Of a stretch of 64,000 bases of DNA, positions 11,714-24,100 are shown in pieces. Position numbers and translations under genes: made by a program. The stretch comes from Tetrahymena elliotti 4EA (Eukaryota; Ciliophora; Oligohymenophorea; Hymenostomatida; Tetrahymenidae). Where the stretch lies: the NCBI GenBank assembly GCA_000231825.2, contig JH720313.1:928834-992833 (forward strand). The letters are read 5' to 3'. The notes beneath the pieces are model-generated. The model was not told the origin of the DNA and ran no database searches. It was given only the letters and a program-made list of their open reading frames with translations. Numbering within the stretch: position 1 is the stretch's first letter; each line of letters begins with the position of its first letter.

Positions 11714-14032
11714 ATGAGTGAGGAGTAATCATAGCCATAATAATAATTACAAAATGAAGTATCCAAGAAGATATAAAATAAAGATATTTTCTTAAAGATA
11801 TCAGAATTTTTAAATATTAGCGAGTTATGTAAAGTCATGCGCACTAATAAAAAAATTCTTTCTAATTGTCAAGAATATTTCCGTCAATAGCTTTATAAAA
11901 TGAAGTACATCACAGAAGAATAATTCTAAGATGTTTAAAACACTGATTATGGAAAAATCTATAGACAAATATACAATAGAGATGTCCTCTTTACAAATAT
12001 TTCTCAATTCCCTATTGACAAGTAAAGTGTCGATGATTTAAAAGTTTACAGAAGTCGTTCTCAAAAAAAGCTTTTCAACATTGGTATCAAAAAATTTTCA
12101 ATAGGTACTAAATTCACAGCATTTTTGACTCATGAAAATGTGCTTTACTTCTGCAAAACAACTGAGTATTTTGCTAATGAAGAGGATTTTGAATACACAA
12201 AGAGAACTAATGTCACTAAATTTTCTACTTCTCCACGCAATTTCATATATTTAACTGGAGAGGGAGCTGTCTATATAGTCTTCCATGAAGAAGATAAGCC
12301 CAGTAGTGAATTGAAAGAAATAGTACTCGAATGGACTCTCGATATTCCTGTAAACCACTTTAAGGCTTCCTATGGTATGGCTGCATTTTTAATCAAAGAA
12401 ACTGAAGCTTAGCGTCCTATTTTCTCTGCTTAATTAAGCAAGATAGTTTCAGGATAAGAAATTAGCTCTAAAAATAATTCTTAATAAGTAGGTGTTGATG
12501 ATACTATGTTAAATATAGTAGTCTATCATATTAACGATTTGATTCCTGAAGATATCAATAATCCAGTTTCAAATAATCAACGTATGAAGAGAATTTCTGA
12601 ATATTAATTTAATGACTCTCTAAGCTTTGCTGTTGGATATCACCAACTCTTACTTGTTGGCTTAGACAATAAATTATACCATGTAGATTTATCAAACTTT
12701 GTAAATGTTGGTGGCATTTAACCAAATGTCTTACCTGCTAAATTACATGAAGGTTTATAGAAGAAACACATCACCAAGGTCTTTAGTGGTTTTGCTAGTT
12801 TCTTTGCCTATGAAAGAGAGCAAATTCCACCTATTGATGAGTGGACTACAGAACAAGTTATCTAGTTCTTGAATAGGTTTGAAGAGTTCTAGGATTATAT
12901 TAATATAGTTAAGTATGAAGGTATTAAAGGATCTGATCTCAGCAATATGACTAAGTAGTTTATGAAGGACCGCCTTGGCTTAATCAGGTAAATTTAATAA
13001 GAAAAAATTTAGCCTTTTTTTATATTTCAATAATTTATTAATCTTTATTATTAACTATTATTAGGGATGATCTTCAACTTAAGATTTAAACAGAAATTAT
13101 CAAATACAAAACAATAACCTATAAACCCGAAAAACTCTATGGTTGGGGAAAAAATGATTGTGGATAATTAGGTTTGGCTAAGTGCAGTAATGTTAGTATT
13201 GTTAAAGAAATAGAAATTCCATAACTCTCAGAAACTGATGAGATAGATGTCATTAAAGTTGGATGGAAGAATTCTTTGATTATTACTAAGGAAAAAAGAA
13301 TATTCATAACAGAAAATAGAGAAAGAAAAATTGAAAAGAAGTTACCAGAAAAGGCTGAAGGAGATGCTGATTCAGAAGAAGAAAAGAAAGAAAACAAGAA
13401 TAATAAGAAATAAAAGAAAAGTAAAAAAGAATCAGAAGATTTGACAAACAAAGAAAAAGGTTCAAAGTCAAATAGCTCTAAGGGTAACTAAAAGTAAGGA
13501 AATAACAACTCCCAAACAAGTAAGACTTCTTCTCAAGCTAATTAACAATAAGAGGTAACCACAAGATGGATTGAGATAACAGACAAATTCTAAGAACTTA
13601 AGTAAATCAATCTTTTTACATAATTTTTTGTATCTAATTTGTTTTTACTTTTTTAGGGATAAAAGAAAATATAAAATTATTGAAGTTAGCTGTGCTAAGG
13701 ACACTGTTTGTGTATTAGGAAATTGCTATGATAATAAAAAATTAGCGTAATTACAACGTGGAGTAGTAGAGTAGGAAATTGGGGAAGATGAAGATGAAGA
13801 AAATAAGAAAAAATTAACTCCCATTCTTAACATTATTAATAGAATTAAATGGGATCCTGCTTTAAATTAATCTGATTTTAGAGTTGTCTACTAAGATAGA
13901 TTTTTAAAGGATCTAGAAATAGATTTTGATGTTTTTGATATCTCTGATGTAAAATCATATAGAGTTACTTAAATCAAAAAGAAAGGTAAAGTAGTTTGGG
14001 ATAGAGAAAAGAAATTCGAGGATCTGTCTTGA
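11714..14032 (+). CDS. F-box, RCC1-like, SAM and MJ1316 domain protein
   Basis: Exons 11714-12987, 13065-13601 and 13657-14032 (introns 77 and 55 nt, phases close) give 728 aa. Residues about 20-65 (KDIFLKISEFLNISELCKVM and following) look like an F-box. Residues 110-340 hold RCC1-like blades (KLFNIGIKKFSIGTKFTAFL, SFAVGYHQLLLVGLDNKLYH). A SAM-type helical bundle sits near 375-425 (DEWTTEQVIQFLNRFEEFQD..GIKGSDLSNM..LGLI). Then comes an RCC1 signature, KLYGWGKNDCGQLGL (about 447). A Lys/Glu/Ser/Asn-rich linker (about 500-580) leads to a last RCC1-like piece and a C-terminal MJ1316 domain (about 656-728: LTPILNIINRIKWDP..RVVYQDRF..VVWDREKKFEDL). MJ1316 is proposed to bind cyclic or modified RNA ends. 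The combination suggests an SCF-type adaptor with an RNA-end sensor; this role is inference. Confidence 0.8.
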
Positions 14033-15189
14033 TATAAATTTTTAAAGAATTAAAATAGATAATCGAAAAAATATAGTTTAATAGTAATTTAATAATATTA
14101 TTGTAAATATTTATTTAATTAATTTATGTTTAAAGAGTGTCATTTAATTTTTCATATCCTTTTTCAATTATCTTTTGAAAAATTTTGTTTTTAAAAATCT
14201 ATTTTATCTTCTTAAATTTGTTTGTCCTATCTTTTTAGTTTTCATTAATATTTGAATTTTAAAACTGTTAGCACTGATTTTGATTGTAAGATCTTAAATC
14301 TTAGGAATGTTTTGTAAATGCAAAAATAAATTAAGGATAAAAAAGATAATATTCAAAAGAAATTATCAAAAATATTTATTAGTTCTCTAGTTTTGAAAAT
14401 TTAACAATCATTTAAAATTTAAATGTTTGATTTTTAAAGTAAATGTTTTTTGAAAGACTTTAAAATAAAATTCATATCTAAGTGATTCTTATTATTGAAT
14501 AATAGACCTCCTAAAATAAAAATTAAATGACATCATATCAACATAACTCTTTAAAATAATTATTTTGTTAAACTCAATCAAAATAAATAACAGCAACCTA
14601 ACAAAGATATCAAATATTTCTACATATGTTAATTACATTTAAAATTTATAAAATATTATTTTTATTAATTTGGTGCTTTAAATATTTTTATTTTCGATAA
14701 AACAAAAACAAAAAAAATATATTCTTCATTATTAATAATAAATATATCTCATACTATTTGTCCTTTATTTTAGAAAAAAATTATAAAAATTGTTTATTTG
14801 AGATAATTAATTTATTACAAAAACAAAAAAGTTTTCTATTTTTACAATTTTTGCGCTTTTTTTTATTATCCAATCACTATTTAAATTAAATATCAATCTT
14901 TCTGATACCAAATAACCCGGATTTTTTATAGTTTGTACTTTTAATATTTGTTTTATTAAACGAGAGAGGAAAATTCTTCATTCATTTATAATTAGTTTAT
15001 AAAAAATTATATGTAGGTGTATTATCTAGAATATCAAAGTAGCAATTTTAATGATTTTGTTTGAATAATTTGGATATAAATTGTGAATATATTGCTAACA
15101 AATTAATATAATCAATAATTAATTATAAATTAAAAGCATTCACTTTGTAAAAAGGTTCTAAATCAATTTTAAAACAACCAAATAGAGAA
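14033..15189. other. AT-rich spacer, no gene seen
   Basis: About 1.16 kb between two + strand genes, with extreme A+T, runs of A and T, and no coding-like frame. Confidence 0.5.
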
Positions 15190-16572
15190 ATGGGAATTCA
15201 CAAATTAATGGACTTATTAAAGGAAAAAGCTTCTGGATGCATAAAGCAATCAGATATTAAATTTTATGCAGGTCGTATTGTAGCTTGTGATGCATCTATG
15301 GTAATCTATTCTTAATATTTATCAATTTATATTGATTATGTTAATAATTAAATCAGGCCATGTATTAGTTTTTAGCAAGCACCAGTAGTGCATCTGATTT
15401 CTAGATATAAAATTTAACAGATAAAGATGGAAATAAAACTGGCCATTTGGTTGGTTTATTTAACAGAACTGTTATGTTTATTGAAAATGGTCTTAAGCCA
15501 GTTTGGGTTTTTGATGGTAAACCTCCATAATTTAAGAGTGGTGAGGTAATTAATATATTTGCAAAGAGATTTGGCTTTGAGTAATATTTTAAAATATTTT
15601 TTTAATTTTAAATAGCTTGCAAGAAGACAAAAAGCAAAAGATGAAGCTGCTGAAAAATAAAAATTAGCTATTGAATCTGGTGATATGCAAGAAGCTTTAA
15701 AGTAAGAATAGCGTAATTTACATATTACAAAGGAAATGAAAAATGATGCAATTAAATTACTTTAATTAATTGGTGTTCCTGTCATTTTAGCACCATGTGA
15801 AGCAGAAGCTTAATGTGCAGCTTTAGCAAAATCTAAAAAAGTTTTTGCTACAGTTACTGAAGATATGGATGCCCTTACATTTGCCACTCCTTTTCTCTTG
15901 AGAAATCTCAATAGTAAGAAGGAACCAATAACAGAAATAAATTACGATAAGATGCTTGAAGAATTAAAATTAAATCATAATGAGTTTGTTGATTTATGTA
16001 TATTATGTGGATGTGATTATTTAGGTCGTGTTGAAGGTGTTGGTCCAGTAAATGCATTTAAACTTATTACAGAGCACAAGTCATTAGAGAAAATTCTTGA
16101 ATATATGGAAGAAGTTAATAAATAAAGCACTAAAAAGTAAAAATATACTGTACCCAAATCTTATGATTATGAATCAGCAAGAGATCTTTTTATTAATCCT
16201 GAAGTAACTGACCCTGAGACTATTTAAGTAATATTTTTTTATGTAATTGAATGGAGTATTAATTTTTTTTATAAATAGCTTGAATGGAAGAAGCCAGATG
16301 TAGAAGAAATCAAGAAATTTTTGGTAGAAGAAAAAGGATTTAGTGAGCAAAGAGTTACTAGTTAAATTGAAAAGATTTTAGTAAAATTAATTTTATAAGT
16401 TTTCATAAAATAAGTTTTGGATAAAAATAATTAGAATGCAAAAGAACATAAAGGATCGTAAACTAGATTAAATGATTTCTTTAAAGTATAACCTAAAGTT
16501 TAATCTACAAGTGGTAAATCTACTAAAAAAGACGATAAAGCAGGAAATAAAAAGGGAACTAAAAAGAAATGA
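15190..16572 (+). CDS. FEN1: Flap endonuclease 1
   Basis: Exons 15190-15300, 15357-15545, 15616-16227, 16279-16572 give 401 aa. It starts [10 protein letters not shown], so Gly2 is at the mature N-terminus as in FEN1. Metal ligands are visible: CDAS (D34), [25 protein letters not shown] and [14 protein letters not shown] (helix-hairpin-helix). The C-terminus has the PCNA-binding PIP box TRLNDFF followed by a Lys-rich tail. It removes 5' flaps during Okazaki fragment maturation and long-patch base-excision repair in the nucleus. Odd point: between the conserved core and the PIP box lies the AT-rich, in-frame insert ILVKLILQVFIKQVLDKNN (near 16378-16435). It begins with GTAAAATT and could be mistaken for an intron, but removing a GT..AG unit there breaks the frame, so I keep it. 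Confidence 0.97.
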
Positions 16573-17019
16573 AAAATTAATTAAATTTTATGATTATTTT
16601 TTGTCAAGTGTACTTACTTACTACTTTTATAAATCAATATTACAAAAATTTAATTTCATTAATTCTTGGAAAAAGAAAATTCTTATTTTTTAGAGAATAT
16701 GCGACAAAGTAAACCAAGGCAAATAAAATTTATATTTAACCTTAATAGAAAATGAAAAAGATTTAATTTAACAGACACTTAAGCTGGAAAGAAATTCTTT
16801 ATTATTAATTTATATTCACTTAGCATATGAAATTAGAATTAAAAGTAGTAATTATAGTTTTTAATTTCTATTTGAATGCTTTTACTCTAAATACTGTTGT
16901 TCGTTTCTACTATTTAAATTGTTAGTAATTAAATATTCTTTAAAGAAATCATTTGTAATAATTTAAAACAAACAATAAAAATTTAATCTGAAAAATAAAT
17001 TAGGGAGTTCTAAAGCAAA
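16573..17019. other. Spacer downstream of FEN1
   Basis: About 450 bases, AT-rich. It probably contains the FEN1 3' UTR and the leader of the next gene. No gene seen. Confidence 0.5.
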
Positions 17020-17766
17020 ATGAATAAAGTTAGATAAGGAATCTTAAATAGACCTGTTTAATAATATCATGGTCGTAACTAAACAACTTTAGTAAAGATT
17101 TGAAAATAGAATATAAACCATTTTTTATTATATTGAAATAAATAAATGCTTCAATACTTATTTTTTTTTAGGATTTATAACATGAAAAAGAATAATCAAA
17201 GTTCCAATCTAAATAAAATTTATACAATAATATACATGAACATAGAAGAGCCTTTTTTGATGGTAGTAGAGAAGAAAAAAATGAATTAAGGTAAAGTTTT
17301 AGCATATTTTTATTTTTTTTATTCGTTAGTTTTGGTATTAACTTACTTTTTGTTATTAACAGAACTCATTAAAAGAAAGAAGTCGATTTCCTTAAAGATG
17401 CTAGAGAGTGTTACTAATTAAGAGAAAAAAAACTTAGTGATTATGAAAATAATAAGAATTATAAATATTTCCTTGAAAATGCAAGAGTAAAATATTATGG
17501 ATTTAAAGAACTTTACTAACATTTTTTAAAATTAAGAGAGAAGAATAGGCAAGAGCTGCTAAGAAAGAATATGAAAAACACATGATGAATGATAATAGAA
17601 AGGTAAGATAATTTATAATACAACAATATTTATTTATTTTTATAATAAATTACAGATGATATAAGAAAAAGTTGAAAGAAAGGAGTTTGAGAAGTAATTC
17701 TCCATCTATCAAGACTTCGAAAATAATAGAGTTGACTTTAATAAAAAATCTCATGATTATAGATGA
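17020..17766 (+). CDS. Small, highly charged coiled-coil protein, 163 aa
   Basis: Five small exons with closing phases: 17020-17091, 17172-17290, 17363-17486, 17537-17602, 17656-17766. The product is 163 aa, rich in Lys, Glu, Asn, Arg and Tyr, with no hydrophobic segment. It begins MNKVRQGILNRPVQQYHGRN, and the body is predicted helix or coiled coil (EVDFLKDARECYQLREKKLS, ENAREEQARAAKKEYEKHMM, IQEKVERKEFEKQFSIYQDF). Length, charge and repeated Tyr/Asn in basic helices recall small axonemal or basal-body microtubule proteins, but I do not recognise a family, so this is only a hint. The many tiny introns (about 50-80 nt) for so short a protein, all phase-consistent, support a real gene. Confidence 0.7.
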
Positions 17767-19109
17767 AATCTGTTGAATAAATCAACGAATATTATAACTT
17801 AACATTTAAATAAAATTAGGTGTTAGAAAAACAATTAATAGTTCCTCAAAATAATAAATTTAAAGATCTTTAAAAGTACTTATTTATTTGTTTATATTCT
17901 TTGTTTACTTTTTACTTATAGAAGTAGATGTTGCAAAAAAATAATTTTCTCTATATATTTAAAACCCTACTGCTTTATAAATAATATTAAAATTTATTAA
18001 TAAGTTTATCTCTAATACATAAAGTATTTATTAATAATTTGAATTATTGTCTTTATTTTTTAAAGAAGATGCATAAGATATTTAAAAATTTAACAATTTT
18101 TTTATCAAAAATATTAATAAATTTGGATGATAAAATTTGTTATTAAATTAAAAAATTTTTAAATATGTTTTTATTATGCATTAAATATGAAAAAAAAGTC
18201 AAAGATAATTATAAAAAAAAAATCTTTGTAAATCAAATCATATCAATACTCAATAATGCTATTAAAAGGACTTTAAAAATGTTTCAATAGAATTTTAGTG
18301 AGAACAAAATAAATTTTTGATTTAATAGGGTACGAGTAGAAATGAATTATTTAGAAATATGAATGTATTTTTATTTTATTAAATTAATAATTTTTGTGCT
18401 ACAATTTTGAATTAGTTTTCAGATTTTTTTATGAAATTATTTTCAAATAAATTTAATTTACACTTAATTTCAAAAATAAAATGGATAATAGAAATTTTTA
18501 AAAATATGATTAAATGTTAATTCATTTTAAATTTAATTAAGAGAATAAATTTATTAGCTCGAACAGTATCAAAAATAATAGAAATAAATTATTATATTAT
18601 AATTTTATCAAGTGTAATTTTATGGGAGAGAAAATAAGCAAAATATTTAAAATTATCTAATTTTTATATTTATTTAACCATATTTAAAAAATAATTTTAA
18701 ACTGAGTTTTTTATTGGATAGTTTGCATTTTTGAGAAAATCTGTAAAAATGACATATATGCCGTCATTTCGAATTTAGTAAAAAATTTATTCTAAAAATG
18801 TAAAGCATTTTTGATTTTATGTAGGTAAATAAAATTTTTTTGATATTGAAGTTTTTTGGAAGTACTTATGTTTAATAAAGTTTAAATTTATCATTAAAAA
18901 GTAAAAAAAATGATTTTTAAGTTAAATTTAATTTATATATTTATATCATTGTATTTAAATTGAATAAATAATTAACTTAATCGAAAAATTATTGATTACT
19001 TTTATTCATATTAAATAAAAATAAATTAAACTAATCAATCAATAAGTAAGTCATACAAATTTTTTGTATCTTAAAAAAAATCTTAATTTTATTAATTATA
19101 TTTTTAAAT
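17767..19109. other. AT-rich spacer between convergent genes
   Basis: About 1.34 kb between the 3' ends of genes on opposite strands. Very AT-rich, with long A and T runs and no gene seen. Confidence 0.5.
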
Positions 19110-20694
19110 TCATTCTTATTTGATATCCTTAACATTTTCTTTTTCGTGTCCTTCCTATTTCGTTCTAGGAGCTCTTTGACCCCAGTTGGTGACAAGGAAG
19201 AAAGCAAATGCACCAATTACGATTGTTATGGTATAGAAGCTGATGTTCTTAGAGAACAACCATGCACTTTCAGCACTGAGCAATACAAATTAGACACCAA
19301 AAGAATTAAAGAAACTCATGCAAACAAACCATCTAATTAATTTATAGACTATTCCAAATTTCTCAAATATTTTAAAGATTTTCTTTCCGTTGGTAGCAGC
19401 CTTCCACATAAATTTGCTTACTGAAATGTAAACAGCCCATTGTAAGAAAGCTAAATAGTAACCAGGGTAGAAACCATGCCAAAAGGCACTGACTAAAATA
19501 GTTGCATATTAAGCATATGAAGCTTTAGTTTTGCTATGTTTAATTTGTTATTCAGAATAAAGACGGAAGTAAACATAGCGCTTCAACCATACCTAAATTG
19601 TTTTATTCCATTTATCAACTATAACTTTTACTTCATGGCTTAACTCTAAACTTTCTTCTACTGTAACAATCTAATCGAATTTCTTTGAAATATGATTATA
19701 AGTAATACCTGTTGAAGCACATGAGCACTAGATCATCAACCAACCTGCATAGTATCTTACTCTTATTAAAATAACAGCTAAATTATAGTAAACTATTTTT
19801 TGTAGCATATTTAGGTTACCATATTCTTCAGTGGTAACATAATTAAGCTTGAATTTAGGTAGGATAGTAGCTGTAATGAAGAGATAAATCATACCTACTC
19901 CAAGATTCTTCAAAGTATCGAAAAGGGGGTGAGGAATATTAGCATATCCATTCTTTAAATTTATGTAGTTTTCAAATTCATAGTAATCAAATGTTGGACC
20001 AGCAACAGCACTTCCCAAAAAGTTGATATAGGAAAAGAAAGCAAAGATATTAGGGAGCTTTTAAATTCTACGTTCCTTTTAGTCTTTGGAGAGTTAGTTT
20101 TCATTTTTTTTTCCATCAGAATAGCAAAAAGCAAAAGAGACAAGCTTACAGAAATTCATCATGAGAATAACTGAAACATCTACTCTCCAGCCACCATAAT
20201 CTGTAATTTAACGATAGATATGATGTACTGATAAGAAAACGAGGCAGAAAGTGAAGACAGCCTTCTGAGAATGCTTACCAAAGATAGCACACAAAATATA
20301 GGTTACCAAAGTCATTATGTGGGAAGAGATCACATTTCCTCCATAAACAAGGAAACTAAATGAAAGACCTAAAATAGAGCTGTAAAGATGTCTTAAAATT
20401 GGAGATTTTATTTAGTATAAGATAAACCCTAATGGAATGATGACTAAGAAACAAATTAAAAGCTTAATTTAGTCAGAAGTGACCTACAATTTTAAAATTT
20501 AAAAACTATAAATTTGATTCTATCAATAATTTTGTATATTTTACATTATTATCAAAGACATCTAAAGCTAATTTTTCAAATATTTGATTTACTGGAGCAA
20601 TTAACTAATTTAAAGGTTCAATATTTTTATTGTAAAACAGATCGAATTATACAATAAGACCTGTTACCAAGCTTTATTAGTCTACAGAGGACAT
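19110..20694 (-). CDS. MBOAT-family lysophospholipid acyltransferase
   Basis: Exon 1 is 20694-20545, the intron 20544-20484 and exon 2 20483-19110, giving 507 aa. It is a polytopic membrane protein with many hydrophobic helices. The two MBOAT hallmarks are present: the Asn motif VDKWNKTIQVWLKRYVYFRL near residue 341 and the His motif SAFWHGFYPGYYLAF near residue 385. AGPTFDYYEFENYIN upstream is typical of the LPCAT/LPEAT (MBOAT1/2/5-like) branch. It should re-acylate lysophospholipids with acyl-CoA in the ER membrane. The C-terminus ends in a Lys/Glu tail (EGHEKENVKDIKQE). Substrate head group cannot be read from sequence. It diverges from the REV3 gene with about 430 bases between starts. 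Confidence 0.92.
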
Positions 20695-21121
20695 AGCTAT
20701 TGATTTTGTTTTCTTCTATTTAAATTGCCTTTAAATATTAAATTTATTATTTTTAAATAATTATTAGATTTCCAAACTTTCCAGTTTTTAAATAAAAAGT
20801 AGTATCTTCTTGATATCAGTTTTTATAAAATTAACAAAATTACATTGCGTATTTCAGGCTTTTAGCAATTTTAAATCTGATGCATTAAATTGTACACTTC
20901 TGATCGTGTTTAAAAAGTTTTAATAAAATAGAATCTTATAAGACCTTCTACAAACTAAAAATTAGTTAATTAATTTGCAAACAAATAAACAAAGTTAATC
21001 TTAGTGTGCATAATTATTATTTTACATTTATAATTAATTCTTACTATCTAGCTTAGCAGCATATTAAATTTTATTTCTAGATTCTAATAGATCTATTTAC
21101 TATTTCTAAAATTAACTTTTA
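20695..21121. promoter_or_regulatory. Divergent promoter region between MBOAT gene and REV3
   Basis: The start codons of the - strand acyltransferase and the + strand REV3 lie 427 bases apart, so both promoters must fit here. The sequence is AT-rich without a motif that I can name. Confidence 0.4.
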
Positions 21122-24100
21122 ATGAAAGATGCAAATGTTCATCCTCTCTAAAGTTAAAATTCTAACTCTGAAGAATATTTAAAAAAGAAAGTATCATTAT
21201 AGAGTTTGAACATTATAGCCTTTAGTCATGACTTTATTATGGTTAAGTTGCCTTAAGATAATGTGAGACTTTCATTTGGCAAAGAATATTTTTATGTGGA
21301 TTTTGAGTTTTATAAAAACATAACAAATTACAAAGGCTTAAAAGTTCAGCAAGTACCTGTAATCAGACTTTTTGGTGCAAATAAATATGGTTAAAAGTGC
21401 TGTTTAAATGTTCATAGTGTAAGCATTAGTTATGAGTTAAAAACACAAAAAAAGTTTATATTTTATCTTAAATTTAATAGTATTTTCCTTACTTTTATGT
21501 GAAAGCTGATAGAATTTCTCACTTTTTTGAATCCAAAGGTTCCAACTTGATGTATAATTTTTGATTATGCTAAATCTATTTTATTTTTATATCATTTAGG
21601 TAAAGAAAAAGCTAATTCTTTTTTAGTTGATTTTTGCTCTAAAGTAGAAGAATGCTTTCAAAAAGTGTATTCTTAGTCAAATGTTAAAAATCAGCCAAAT
21701 AAAGCCTAAAAATATGCTGGATATAGGAACTTATAATAAATTATTCATAGAGCTGAAATAGTTTACAAAAAAGACTATTATGGATATCATGCTCAAGATG
21801 AGCCATTTATCAAGATAACATATTATAATCCAAGTCATGGGAAAAAGATGCAAGAAATTCTAATAGCAGGAGCAGTTATGAATCTAAGATTCTAAATATA
21901 TGATGTGATTATCAATTAATTATAGAACATTTTACAAATTAATACATTTAAATTAAATAAGTAATATTTCCTTTTGTTATCTTACAGGGACATATTAGCT
22001 ACTTTATGCACTTTTACAGTGATAATTATATATATGGAATGAAAGAAGTTTATGCTATTAATTACAAATTTAGAAAGGATTTTAGTGAAAATAATGCTAA
22101 CATTTTTCAAAAGCTATCATTTAATTAAATAGCTAAAGGATAAATGAAATATAATCTATATCAATAAGAGTTTGATCTTTTACAAATTCATGATGAATTT
22201 CCTGAGTATTTTTCTAGATAAGAAAAATCCTCAACTTGTTACATAGAAGCAGATGTTGAGTGCAAAAATTTGATTAATTTTATATTTCACTATGATAAAG
22301 ATAATGAAGATGATGAAAGTAGTGATGTGGAAGATAATAAAAATTAGAAAAATAATAATCAAATACCATCTTTAGATAAAAATCCTTTTCTCAAATACAC
22401 GCACTTTGAAAAAGGTAAAGTTCTGAGTTTTGAAATAACAGTGCAAATTACAAAAGCAATTAAAGAATTGTGGCTTGAAGAAAATAGAAGAAGGCAATTT
22501 TTTAAAATAAATTCACCAAATACCATTAGAATTTCACTGGAAAATAATATTGAAGGCTAAAAAGAATTTAGGTCTGGAACATGTGATATATATAATTCAG
22601 TGAATCAGATGAATGATGAAAGTGTTAGAAAATAATTTAATCAGCACATTTTATAATATTTCTAAAAATCTCAAACTTAAATGTTCAAACCCGATGAAAT
22701 ATTTCTTAACTTGAATGTCATTTAGAATTTTTTTAAGTCAAAATAAAATTAAAAAAATGAAATTTACACGAAAGTAGTCAGTAATTATCTAAGTTTAATT
22801 TATTTGTTTTATATTTATTTTGATTTAAAAAAGATAGATTTGAAGAATATAAGACAAGGAAAAAAGGTATTTTAGAAATGCTTCTTTAGCAAAATGATGA
22901 AGAAGCTGAAGATAAATATCTTAAAAAATAACTTGATAAGCAATCAATAGATTATGATGTATATAAAGGTGATGGAGATGAAGATCCCGAAATTTGCTTA
23001 TCAGATAAAGAGTAAGAGGAAGAAAAAGAAATGATTGATTTAGAAGATATTCTAAAAGACAATCAACTTCTAAAATCTTCTTTGGAGAATAAAAATGCTT
23101 TTGATGTAATACAAGCAAATGCTATGAAAAAGCCAAGTCATGTTGCTTTCTGGAGAAATCGGTATAAAGTAGATAAGAATAATTTAAAATAAAATGTAGA
23201 TTCTATTTTTGATGTGTGCAAATACTGCAACTAGCCAATTCATATTTGTAGATGTGAAGTTGAAATGGATAAATCAATCAAAGATAAAAGATTTATTTTC
23301 CCTGTAGATTCATTTTTTGAAAAACCAGTTTACCAAAATGAACTTTACTATGAAACATTTTAATATAAATATTCTTAAAAACCTCCTCCATTTGAAGCCA
23401 TAGTTTAGAATTTTTAGTAATCAAACTCATTCTTTGAGCATTAATAGTAAAATTTTTAAAAGCTAATTTTTATTTTTAAAAAAATTATTTGAAATTTAAA
23501 AAGCCCTTTTTATGAAAATATGGTTGATCTGTTTGACCATTATCAAATGAAAAATAAAAATGTAGTTAATCAACTTTAATAAGCTCAAATTCTAAGTCAT
23601 GGCTTGATAAAGGCTCCACTTAATAAATTCTATGCTTGTGATATAAAAAATGAATTAAAATTACCAAAATTCTTTAGGATATATTTGACCGATGACTATG
23701 AATCATTTAAAATATCTTTGTATGAAAATAAATAGATTTTTAAATATTAAAAATAACCTCCAACATATTAGGAAATCTTTAATGATTTTAAAAGCTAAAA
23801 TCCTTAAAATTAAAGTAGATTTACTGATGAATATAACATTATTTCTCCTTTCAAAGATAAATCTCCAATTAAAACAAGAAATTCTTTAAATTAAAATACT
23901 TAAGTGTAAATTTGTATTCTATTAGATGTTTAATAAATAATTTGTTTCAACAAAAAAGATAAAATAAATTTGTGGGAGATATAACTCTGATGCTTGTTGA
24001 AATATTTGCAAGAAGTTCACCTCATAAACTCCCAAATCCAGCGATTGATTCAGTAGATGCTCTATTTTTTAGTATTTATAATGGAAAATTTGATGTATCT

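Noticed and set aside
13137..13451. Antisense open frame of 104 codons
   Set aside because: Antisense of the Lys/Glu/Ser-rich region of the F-box/MJ1316 protein; the Ser/Phe-rich product reflects the complement of Lys/Glu codons.
4648..17766. DNA repair gene cluster (AlkD-like, FEN1, then REV3 further on)
   Set aside because: Genes are far apart with unrelated genes between them and separate promoters; closeness is probably chance in a eukaryotic chromosome.
19146..19340. + strand frame of 64 codons
   Set aside because: Antisense to the C-terminal region of the MBOAT gene.
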